Assembly: GCA_025769875.1 (NCBI GenBank)
Contig: JAGFNK010000948.1
Location: 1 to 17,722, forward strand
From: Russula earlei
Taxonomy: Eukaryota > Basidiomycota > Agaricomycetes > Russulales > Russulaceae
Direction of reading: 5' to 3'
DNA length: 17,722 nucleotides
The notes under the pieces were generated by a model. That model was not told the origin of the DNA and ran no database searches. It saw only the letters and a list, made by a program, of their open reading frames with translations. Made by a program: the position numbers and the translations under genes. Each line of letters opens with the position of its first letter. Position 1 is the first letter of the stretch. Below are positions 1 through 8,822 of this stretch, one piece after another.

Positions 1-1675
1 ATCGCGGCGCGACCTTTGAGTGGGGGCTCCGCTGACGCGCCGCCCCGGGCCTGGGGTCGTCCTTACTTGATTTGCAGTGTCGGACACGGTCATCAATTTC
101 CAGGGCTTGACTGTCGTGCAAGTGTCGCAGAACCAGGCGGCAGTTGTTTCGGACCCTCAGAATCAAATATTCGTGCTCAAGAACACTGGCTTTGTCGCGT
201 ATGGCATCACCGGCAGCTACGACGTGCTCGCGATAGTCGACCAGACGCATCTCCCCCATCTGATCAAGGACCACGTCACCGGCGCCGTCCTCGGTCGTAG
301 CCTCGAGGTCCGCATGTCAGCTTCCACTGGCCCTGTGAATTCCGCAACGAAGGACTACGTCGTCGCGTTGTTGTGAGTCGCCGCTCGCGTTCATCCTTAT
401 CCCTCGTGAAGAGTATCAGGATTGCTGATGAGGATTGGGATCCGTCGTGTCCAGTTTGGACATACCGGCAAACAATTGCGCCATTTTGCAGTCCGGGAAT
501 GATCTCGAGCTGCTTTCCGCGGGACAGCACTGCATCACGCATCCGAACGTCACGCTGCGTGGACTCTACACGCTTGGCGAAAACCAATTCGAGATGCCGA
601 CAAAGGATATGTGCGTGAACTGCCTGTCACTGTTCCCTGACGACTGACAACTCTGGACCCAAAGATTCACCCGTGACCAGGTTCCGGTGAGCTTGAAGCT
701 GTACCTCAAGTGGCAGCTGGAGGAGCCCCTCAAGCTTGCGACACACGGATACGAGACGCCCTACGATGCCCTTCGAGACAAGACACAGTCCATCTTGACG
801 CAGATCGTCGCTCACCGTACGGTTGTCTTCGTCAGCGTGGATGATGATTGACTCCTTTCCGTAGTCGACTACAGCTCCATGGTTAAGCAACGCTCCCTGG
901 GTGGCGACGCCGTGGAGGATCCAGAGAACCCTTCTCAATTCCTTGACGCGCTAAGGACACACGCGATGGACGATTTGCATGCCGCCGCCCTTGAATACGG
1001 TATCATTTTGAAGGACCTCGCGGTCATTGATAGGCAGTTCAAGGGTGAGGCTCTCCGAAATATTCTCTGTTAGCTTCATGACAAGTACATCAGGCGAGAT
1101 CGCGAGCACGATGGATAAACTCACCAAACGTGCCCTGCAAGCTCAAATCGACGCTGCGGTACGTCTTCTCCGCTGCGGGGAAATGGGATAGGGCTTAACC
1201 GAGCGCCTCCACAGAACGTCGATCGTGAAAACAGCAACAAGGTCAAGCAGGAAGAGGGTGTTCTGTCCGTCGTCCGCATCAAGGCACAATCTCGCAACGT
1301 ACGTGCCCGCTCCACGCGCAGCCCACTTCCTACTGACTCGATCCGTCTCTTCAGGCGGAATCCGACGCCGAAGCGTACTCCATCATCGCGGCTGCCAAGG
1401 CGGTCGCCGAGCGCACCCGCATCGAAGCCGAGGCGCAAGCGCACGCGACACGTCTCGCAGCCGAGGCGGAAGCGGAAGCGATCCGCATCAAGGCGCGGGC
1501 GGACGCGGACGTCGGGGACGAGTTCGCGCAGGAGATGGGCCGCCGTCGGCAGGAGATCGCACGCGTGGCCGCGTTTGGGAACAAGGCCGTCTTCGTCCCG
1601 ACCGAGGCCATGGGCATCGCGACACCCGCCCTCGCTGGGATGGCGGCTGGTGTGGGTGCGGATTTGAGAAGATAA
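1..1675 (+). CDS. SPFH/Band 7 domain protein, probably 5'-truncated by the window edge
   Basis: Proposed exons: 1-19 (uncertain), 78-372, 455-610, 665-816, 865-1044, 1094-1158, 1215-1298 and 1355-1675 (stop TAA 1673-1675). All later introns are GT-AG, 48-82 bases, and keep one frame; counted from a Met whose codon would be split 19/78-79, this gives 417 aa. The middle is Band 7-like: NCAILQSGNDLELL, TKDIFTRDQVPVSLKLYLKW and VIDRQFKGEIASTMDKLT. From about residue 312 it becomes Ala/Glu/Arg-rich with AEAEAEAIRIKARA-type heptads, as in the coiled coil following SPFH domains. SPFH proteins form membrane-associated or cage-like oligomeric scaffolds (stomatin, flotillin, the vault shoulder); which this resembles is not resolved. 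No membrane segment is visible. The first intron (20-77) has a poor donor (GTGGGG), so positions 1-77 may simply be intron and the true start lie upstream. Domain class is secure; function is inference. Confidence 0.85.
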
Positions 1676-2052
1676 AGTTGAATATGCTTTTTTTGGACCT
1701 CATCGTCACCACCTCTCAACCATACATATCCCCGTTCTTGTCCCCGTTCTTGCTTGTCACTCATTGGGCGGTTACTGCTTCGATCGATTCGAAGTCTGGT
1801 TCTTTTGTAAATTGAATCATGTACCAATACTGTAGTGTATTCTGGAGCTGAGAATCTTTCCTTATGTCGCCTTCTTAACCCAGCAGTGTAGCCTCTGAAC
1901 GTGACGCGATTCTGGGCGCAATCAGGTAGTTGATCGTACTGGTCGAAACTGACGTCAAAGGGATGTTATCAAGTCATCCTGCAATGTAATCGAACACTCG
2001 GCACTCAGCACTCAGATCCGCCATTCGTCGATGTCCGTCCCATCAGACCCCG
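1676..2052. other. 3' flank of the SPFH gene, no gene seen
   Basis: No coding signal was recognised. It should hold the 3' UTR of the SPFH gene. A 12-base direct repeat (ccccgttcttgt, then ccccgttcttgc, about 1730-1753) and a short run of cactcag-like repeats near 1997-2014 are visible; both look like simple sequence slippage. Confidence 0.4.
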
Positions 2053-2304
2053 AATGTCAAGTTTCTCCCTGACCTGCTCGCTCAGTGGCCCTGGCCAAGG
2101 GTTGATTAGGGTCGAGGCTCGATCGTGCACACACACATGCGCGCTTTGGATTGAGATATAGGCCGCAGAGTGCGCATATACGCTGGCATGGGAATGAGAA
2201 TCGATGGATATGCGAATGCGTACCTCGGCGTCTCGCGCGTGGGGCACGAACATCGAGGCTTCCTATCTATTGAGCCGGGTGCATGAGAAAGGGCCCTGAC
2301 GGCC

Positions 2305-2321
2305 GCTATATATATATATAT
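2305..2321. repeat. TA dinucleotide microsatellite
   Basis: An alternating TA run of about 16 bases lies inside the DNA that interrupts the terpene synthase relic. It has no gene context. Confidence 0.7.
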
Positions 2322-2471
2322 GAGAGCGAGAGGACGGAAGATTTCGGGGGTTACGACTCGGAGGCGACGCGTGCTGAGCGCTCAGGGGCGCGCGCACCAA
2401 AATCAGGGACTCGCTCGTGCTACTGTCAAACTGGGGAGTCGCATGTACGGTTTGGGGGATGTTCTGTTTAC

Positions 2472-2527
2472 GCGGGCGGGGCGGGGCGTGGCGGCGGAGC
2501 GAACGCGTCTTCCCGGGGGGGGGGGGG
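2472..2527. repeat. G-rich tract ending in a 13-G run
   Basis: The + strand carries several closely spaced G runs (about 2472-2497) and, from 2515 to 2527, an uninterrupted run of 13 G. This could fold as a G-quadruplex and is a likely slippage or sequencing-error site. It sits near the right end of the DNA inserted in the terpene synthase relic. Confidence 0.65.
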
Positions 2528-2823
2528 CGCGCTCGCGACGACCTGAACGCTACGCAGATGTCGAGTTGTCGACCCCAGGTTACAGAAATCGAATGGCTTG
2601 ATGTATGCATGGGACTCGGACAAAAGGTCAGAGAAGTGCTGGAGAAAACGGGAGCACGGTGGTGGAAGAAAAAACAGGAGGGCCAGTCGAAGTTAGAAGG
2701 AGCGTCAGATTATTGATTAGATATATTCTCCACCGCCACGTGCCGTCTGCAGCAGACGAACTTCACAATCTCTCATGTCTTCCAAGTACCGTCTCGCCGC
2801 GAACTTGCGCAACGCAGATGTCA

Positions 2824-2845
2824 TGCAAGGGAGCGTTCCCTTGCA
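2824..2845. repeat. Perfect 9-bp inverted repeat, third arm copy downstream
   Basis: tgcaaggga (2824-2832) and tcccttgca (2837-2845) are perfect reverse complements around a 4-base loop. The same arm, tcccttgca, recurs at about 2868-2876, followed by another aaggga. No gene was recognised nearby, so a role such as a binding site or a mobile element end is unknown. Confidence 0.6.
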
Positions 2846-4833
2846 CAGATGCGCTTTCTCGGTTGGATCCCTTGCAAGATAAGGGAAAATACGGGTAGAA
2901 GTCCGAGGGCGCGACTTATTAGTACGCGGGGACACAAGTGGGAAGTAGCACGCGGGGGGGTTTTCGAGAACACGTTTCCCTTTTTAACAATTCGTTCGCT
3001 CGTTTTCCGAGCCTTTTTAAGTTCGTCTGTACACTATTTGCAAATACCTTATCGTAATTTCCGAGACATGGAAGAAGTCTAGGTAAATTAAACAATGTGG
3101 CCTTTAGCCGCGGCGTTCAACTTGCATTCGGTGCTGCCCTTAAGACATTTGGTTTAATGCACATTTGAGACAGAGAATGTACTTTCTCTAAAACTCAAAC
3201 AAATTTTTTTAGGTTGAACAAAATTGAAACTTATCGATCACGGGATCGAAAAAAAAAAACAAAGACGTCCACAGTGGTCACCACCAAAAAGTTTTCCTGA
3301 GTCCTTCCGGACCCGGACCCGGATGCGTAGCGCGTCACACCGCGAAGGCGCTTTGCGTGTTTTCGCCCTTTGCGGACCGAGATCCGCCATCCCTAGTGCG
3401 TTTCGGTCCACCGCCGATGGGCAGAGGTGTAGATTTCCCGCAAAGCCGACCAAAGCCAGGGCTACCCGTCCGAGTCTTCGCACTTCATAGCCCCTTGCAC
3501 AACACTACCCAAACCCACCAACCCAATGCCACAGCATGCGACAATGACGAGAGACCGCATGTATAGTTCCTCTCACGCGAACATAATCCCTTCCCACTGA
3601 GACGCCCATAAACGTCTCAATACCGCAGACAGCACGAACCATAGTCTTTCGCCGCCAACTCCTGAGGTCACAAAGTCCAACCAACCTGAAATCCCTGCCT
3701 CTCTCCACCACTGGCTCGTCAACGCTCACGCCACCCAGCCCTGCCTCCTTGCCACACGTACCAGCATACGATGACCTCGAGCGCTCCATCATCCCCCTTT
3801 GTGTCGCCCGCAGTTCAAGCCTGCTCGGTTTGTCAGTCGCAAGCTCACTTTCTTTCTTCCTGCACGACGGAGGCTCAGGACAGCTGCAGCTACGACGACA
3901 CTACAACGCACATACGGCTGAAAACTCCACTCTAGACATTGTGACTGTGGACAGTCAAACTTTCATGCCTCTGGCGGGAAATGTATAGCGGATTGTGGCT
4001 GGCCGCGGAATTTGCTATACATGAGTACATCATCGCCCCCATCGTCGTGCGTCCGTCACCTCCAGTTTGCCCTCTCATCACCTCCCTCACGTCCCTCGAC
4101 TACGTTCTCAAGAGTCGCCCTCGCCATCACCGATCACCACGTTTTAGCGCCGCCACCGGAGACGACGCCTCGACGCCTCGTGTCGCCCGATCTGACCCCT
4201 TTCACTGGCTGGGATTTCCTTTCATACGCCTGTCTTTCAGGCCTTTCCTGTCCCTGAGCTCCTCTCCTTACATATCTCAAATACAGGGAGAGGCCCTCTT
4301 GTTCCCTTCTTTGTATGTACCCGAGCGGATCCGACTGAACGAATGCACGCAAACGACGTCTCCTGCATGCCCGCTAGGTTTCTCGCTCCTCTCTCCTTTC
4401 ATCTCATCCCATCTATTCTATCATCGGGTCCATCAATCTTACAAACTCACTTGCGTGTCTCCGGACACGTTTCACTAGGCGAGGGGCGAGAATTGGGGGG
4501 GAGGATGCAAAATGAAAATGAAAACGAAAAATACATAAGCAACTCGTGTCACATGGGAAAAAGCGAGTGGAAACTTGAGAGAACCGGCACGTTGGGCACA
4601 GAGGTAGCTTGGGACCGGGACCATGGGGAAAGGAGCATTAGGAAGGAGAGGAAAGACGAAGAGGAAGAACGGAGCCAACCTGGCCACTGAGTTGACTAGA
4701 GCGTGGTCAGCCTTCTCGGAAGAGAGCCAAGCCTGCAAGTCCGGAAATATCTATCAAAGTACTGATAGATCATGATGTGATTGAGCGGATCCCTCTTCGG
4801 AGATTGGCCACATAGGAGCGGGCTCACTTGGGA

Positions 4834-4840
4834 GTATAAG
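4834..4840 (+). promoter_or_regulatory. TATA-like element upstream of the small secreted protein gene
   Basis: gtataag lies about 130 bases upstream of the ATG at 4969, with a gccaat motif immediately after it. Position and sequence fit a core promoter; this is inference from spacing only. Confidence 0.35.
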
Positions 4841-4968
4841 AGCCAATGCCTGGATTCCCAATACCCTCCAGCAGCGCTCCTCTTTGTTTCGCGTTTGGTA
4901 CTGGTTACCAACCGACAGCATTTTCTCCATCGCTTTCCGACTTTCATTTTCCATCGAGGATAATCATA

Positions 4969-5401
4969 ATGCGCACGTCCGCTATCGTCGCCTTTATCTG
5001 CCTCGCCATGGGCGTCGCCCCGTCCTTCTCGCTTCCTTCAATCTCGCTTAGGCGCACCCACTCCCTAAAGTTCTACCTTTACTTTAATTTTTTATTGTAG
5101 AGCTAATCCGTCCAAAAGATCAGGCGGTCGAGGTCACGGCGGCACTTTTCAGAATCCTCCCAATGAATACCGGCACTATGTTAAGTATGACCCTCATGGT
5201 AATGCCATTAATGCGGCTTCGTTTTCTGTCCATATTCCCCCCCCGCCGGAATCAAATATGGTTTATGTTGGGATTGGTCCCGAAAGGAGTCTTGAGGATT
5301 TCCCGAATCAGAATCAGAGTCCCCCGAATCGGAGTCCCCCGAATCAGAGTCCCCCGAATGGGAATCCCCGGAGGTCCAGCACGTGGCCGCCACTGAATTA
5401 A
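4969..5401 (+). CDS. Small secreted protein, Pro/Asn-rich repeat tail (unknown function)
   Basis: Exon 1 starts at ATG 4969 and encodes a typical signal peptide (MRTSAIVAFICLAMGVAP). Exon 2 begins at 5101 after a clear ttgtag acceptor and runs in frame to TAA 5399-5401. The donor is uncertain. GT at 5022 gives a normal 79-base intron and a 117-aa protein. GT at 5070 is in the same phase and would keep SFSLPSISLRRTHSLK, but implies a 31-base intron, below the usual minimum. Exon 2 reads GTFQNPPNEYRHYVKYDP, then SFSVHIPPPP and VYVGIGPERSLEDFP, and ends in an SPPN-type repeat. No Cys pairs or catalytic motif were recognised. It resembles the short, fast-evolving secreted proteins common in Agaricomycetes, but the family is not identified. 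A gene damaged at the donor site is also possible. Confidence 0.6.
5302..5367 (+). repeat. 15-base in-frame tandem repeat in the small secreted protein
   Basis: Four units based on cccgaatcagagtcc: 5302-5322 (a 21-base variant with an extra gaatca), 5323-5337, 5338-5352 and 5353-5367. All spacings are multiples of three, so each unit adds a PN(Q/R)SP-type pentapeptide and copy number could change without breaking the frame. Confidence 0.85.
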
Positions 5402-5552
5402 ATAATTAATTGGCGCGCCGTACAATTGGATTCAGGCCACACGACATGTACATTCCTATTATCCGTTTCTTCTGCTCTACATCCGACGAAATGCCAGTTG
5501 AGAAACCATTGGAGTCTACGATGATTCGACGAACCTCATACCCCGTGCTTCG

Positions 5553-5720
5553 TCATGCTTCCTTCCAGTGTGATGTCCTCTTCAGTTGACGTGGCGTTCG
5601 GCCCTCATCATTCAACAGACCTACGTCTGCACCACGTGTGTCCAGTTCCCGCTGCGAGATGCAATCTGATGGTACCACTGGCGTGCTTTCGTGTTTGCGG
5701 CGCGGTCGATGAGCAGCCCT
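5553..5720 (-). pseudogene. Decayed ankyrin-repeat fragment
   Basis: On the minus strand, one frame ends with RGADVGLLNDEGRTPRQL, a close fit to the second half of an ankyrin repeat (GADVNxxNxxGxTPLxLA). Just upstream, in a different frame, are LLIDRAANTKARQWYH and IASRSGNW, which look like the end of the preceding repeat and the TPLHxAsrsGN start of the last one. The frame change and missing residues between them imply deletions, so this is a relic rather than a gene. No larger ankyrin gene is seen around it. The call rests on pattern recognition of about 50 residues. Confidence 0.45.
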
Positions 5721-7485
5721 CCGGGAAGGCACTGTACAGAGAGGTTCACCACCGAAGCTCATGATGTATATGTATGTGAATCTACCTCTGTGCCACGTGC
5801 CAGAAGTAAGCCCATGATCCTTGAGTAAGGACGCTGTACAGCCTACTGCAGTCCGGCCGGATATTTGCGTTTTGGGCGTTGACAACAACGACGTGATAAG
5901 GTCAAGATCTTCACCGACATGACACATCACTTCTCCGCATCGCCACTCAATAACGCCCCATGTCCGTTCCACCCTCGAAAGAACACACCACCACGACTTC
6001 GATCACGACTAGGATCGCTATCACCAATGGCCTTGCCGCTCCAGCGGCAGAATTGAGAAAAAAAAAGTATACAGTCGTCCTCCGACGCTAACAACGTAGA
6101 TGTGGCCAATCCAACCATTGCCACCATCTCTGTCCCCGCAGAAGCCGTTAGCGGCGACACCCAACAATGCCTTCCCCTAATCGTCATTTACACCCCACTG
6201 CCTTTCAACCACGCTCTGAGCGACGCCAGCCCCTCCCGTCCTCTTTCCTCTTTCCCCTCCTCCTCAACCAAATCTTGGGCCCACAGTCTACCCCCAACTA
6301 ACTTGACGCGTATAATAACGCCATCATAAAAGGCTACCCTGATCCTCACAATAACCATTCTCTCTCCCGGGGACAGAGGCTACCCTAAGGCACCTACAGC
6401 CCACGGCCCCTCCCCACAGAACTAAACGACCCTGTCACCCGCTCTAACCTGTCTAATCTGGGCACACAGACAGGCTGCATATTACCCGTCCTGAGAACAC
6501 AGCCGACAACAAGCCGGCCCTAATGTCCAACAACAACACCCCCCGTGAACCCATTTACGATTACATGAACTGCGAGGACATCACCCGTAAGACTTTTCCG
6601 GCTACTAGTCTCTGAGGCAGGAGGCAGCCCATTCTATATGGGTCATGAGATGCGAAGGAGTCATCCAAGACCGTTCTCAAACAGAGCGTGAGGTCCGCAC
6701 CAGGTGACTCCGTGCCATCGACTCGAGGCTTACCAACAACAAAATCACCACGACGCTAATCAATGCGACAAAGGCCTTAATCTGTAAAATGACATCTGGG
6801 AAATCTCCAGAAAACAATGGTAGGTGGTCACGAGGTCGTACCTGAGGTGGCATGCGTAAGCGCGTTCACTCGGTCTTCGCCGGCGACAGCGCGTTTATAG
6901 GCTGATCCGCTTTCTCCGCTACCTAACACTTATTAGTACCTTGGCTACCAAGAAAAAACTCCTTGATTTGAACTTGAAGCTTCCTCAATGACTCGATCAA
7001 TGTTTTTTTTTTTTTTTTTTTTTCGTTACTGAATCAAGGATCGACCCACCTTTCCCTGTGCCATGGCTCTAACCGACTTAGGCGGCGTCCGGGAAATCGT
7101 CCTGAATGTAGGGCCCAGGTTCGTCCCCTGCAATTTCAAGTCCTGCTAGTAGGTGTCTGTCTCCCACGTCCGCTGCATCCAAGTGTATTCCTCCGACCCG
7201 TTGAACATCCAGTTGGACGCTACTGTTGATGGACATTTACCTGATCTGAACAAGTGATTGCATCGCTTGATTTAGTGCTTTATCCTAAGACACTGAAATA
7301 TTGGAGCCTCCGGATCAGCGATACTTCGACTTGGCAGGGTCAGATCACACACGCTTACCGAATCAATATATAGTATCAGCTCCTGTCTGAAGTGATCGGG
7401 GCGAGAAAATGGTGGGGTTTCAGGCTGTAGACCCCTATTCTCCGTGTCCTCCACCTGGGAGAGCTGGCTGCACACAGACTGTGGG
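5721..7485. other. Intergenic region, no gene recognised
   Basis: No gene could be supported. Short open frames such as 6102-6329 and a stretch opening near 6523 with an ATG lack recognisable domains or credible exon chains. A T21 tract lies at 7003-7023, bracketed by the 9-base inverted pair tccttgatt (near 6960) and aatcaagga (near 7031). The last 200 bases should contain the terpene synthase promoter. Confidence 0.4.
7003..7023. repeat. T21 homopolymer
   Basis: An uninterrupted run of 21 T on the + strand. Read on the minus strand it is A21, as could be left by a retroposed poly(A) tail, but no reverse-transcribed gene body was recognised beside it, so simple slippage is as likely. Confidence 0.8.
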
Positions 7486-7493
7486 TATATAAA
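7486..7493 (+). promoter_or_regulatory. TATA box of the sesquiterpene synthase gene
   Basis: A consensus tatataaa lies 54 bases upstream of the ATG at 7547, in the range expected for a TATA element with a short 5' leader. Confidence 0.65.
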
Positions 7494-7546
7494 GGAGACA
7501 GTAGCCTCATCAGGTCTCATCAATCCCCTTCTGTCTGAGATATTCA

Positions 7547-8822
7547 ATGTCAAGCCTTCCTCAAATTTATCTCCCTGACCCGCTCGCTCAGTGGCCCTGG
7601 CCAAGAAAGCTGAACGCCCACTACGCAGAGGTTAAGCCCGAGTCCGATGAATGGTTGAAGAGCTTCCAGGCTCTCGACCCCAAGTCACAGAAATCGTTTG
7701 ACCGATGCAATTTCCGTCAGTCGCTCTCCTTCTCCCAGATCTTCCTGAGAAATCGAGGGTATATGTAGCGCTCCTCGGCTGTCTTGAATATCCGTTGCTC
7801 GACAAAGGTCTGCCAGTCCGCCGTCCGTTCCGATCTACCTTTTTATCGACGGTTCTCCTCCAGATGGCGCTCGAGCGGCTTGCGATCTCATGGTTCTCTT
7901 TTTCATATACGACGAGTTCACGGACACGGTCAATGCCGATGGCGCGCGTCGTTACGCAGACCTAGTTATGGACGCCATCCGGAACCCTCACAAAACCCGC
8001 CCCCAAGGGGAGCCAAAGCTTGGCGAGATTGCCCGACAGTGTGTTTATGTCCCTGCGGGCAATTGCGATCCCCTCTGAGGATGACGTTTCGCAGATTTTG
8101 GCTGCGAGCGATCAAGGTTTGCAACGCATCCGCACAAGAGCGATTCATCGCATCGTTCTCAGAGTATGTCTACGCGGTGATAGACGAGGCATCCGACCGC
8201 GCAGGGGGTCACGTCCGAAGCATCGAGGATTATCTGAAGCTCAGGCGGCTCACGGTCGGCGGATACCCATCGTTCATGCCCGTAGAGGCAGGTCTAAATA
8301 TCCCGAACGAGGTCATGGCGCACTCTGTGATGAAGTTGCTGTGCGCTTTGGCCGCCGAGTCTCTCGTTCTTACAAACGTTGGCGTTTCTCCGCACGGGCC
8401 GCGGGCGCATACATATCTAACACTTCGATCATCAGGATTTGTACTCGTACAACATTGAGCAAGCTGCGGGACACGACGGTCACAACATCGTCACCGTCGT
8501 CATGAACGAGAAGAGGTTGGATCTGAACGGCGCGCTGAAGTGGCTGGGGGAATATCACGGCCAAGTATTATCGAAGTTCCAGGCGCAGAGCCGGACCCTT
8601 CCCTCGTGGGGGGATAAGATCGACGCTGACGTTGCCACCTTTGTGGAGAGACTGGCTTACTGGATCCGCGGGGTAGACTGTTGGTCGCTTGAGACGGAGA
8701 GGTATTTTGGTACGAAGGGGCCGGAGGTCCAGCGGCATAGGCTGGTAACGTTGCTTCCAAAGGTGAAAGAAGCGCATGTGACTCCCATGATGTCTGCTCA
8801 GCCCAGCGCTGAAATTCACTAA
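7547..8822 (+). CDS. Sesquiterpene synthase (Agaricomycete class I terpene cyclase)
   Basis: Exons 7547-7715, 7769-7807, 7864-8038, 8095-8377 and 8436-8822 join through four GT-AG introns of 53-58 bases into a 350-aa protein, the normal size for the family. Class I terpene cyclases ionise farnesyl diphosphate with three Mg2+ ions and cyclise it. Visible motifs: the N-terminal LPDPLAQWPWPRKLNAHY; the Asp-rich D86-E-F-T-D90 metal site; an Arg pair at 178-179 (LRRLTVGG), a candidate diphosphate sensor; the NSE triad N222-D-L-Y-S226-Y-N-I-E230, split by an intron after N222; and R311-Y312 (ERYFG) near the C-terminus. All catalytic elements are present, so it should be active. Overall look recalls the Agaricomycete clade that includes protoilludene synthases, but the product cannot be read from sequence. 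No P450 or other tailoring gene is adjacent. A broken copy of exon 1 lies at 2053-2610. Confidence 0.92.

Larger units (their letters stand above)
2053..2610 (+). pseudogene. Relic of a sesquiterpene synthase first exon, split by an insertion
   Basis: Pieces of this stretch match, in order, exon 1 of the intact terpene synthase at 7547-7715. Positions 2064-2099 match 7570-7605 at 35 of 36 bases (encoding the LPDxLAQWPWP region), preceded by a shared aatgtcaag (2053-2061 and 7546-7554) with a short deletion between. The match resumes at about 2542 (ctgaacgc, tacgcagatg) and runs through tcgacccc and cagaaatcg to about 2600, with further small deletions. Between 2100 and 2541 lies roughly 440 bases with no counterpart in the gene. 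No downstream exons were recognised, so this is a dead fragment: either an old tandem duplicate or a partial copy moved from the 7.5-kb gene or a relative. The similarity is seen directly; its history is inference. Confidence 0.75.
2611..4968. other. Intergenic region, no gene recognised
   Basis: About 2.4 kb in which I could not support any gene. Open frames here, including one of 165 codons at 3981-4478, have low-complexity Ser/Pro/Leu-rich translations, no recognisable domain and no linked exons. The stretch 3500-4480 is pyrimidine-rich on the + strand, as in fungal promoters or UTRs. The right end should contain the promoter of the small secreted protein gene at 4969. Confidence 0.4.

Noticed and set aside
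3981..4478. 165-codon + strand frame in the 2611-4968 gap.
   Set aside because: The translation is Ser/Pro/Leu-rich low complexity from a pyrimidine-rich stretch, with no domain, signal peptide or linked exon.
6523..6950. Possible degraded retrotransposon or unknown gene starting at an ATG near 6523.
   Set aside because: Only a short peptide is open, followed by stops in all useful frames; no gag, protease or polymerase motif and no LTR pair could be found.
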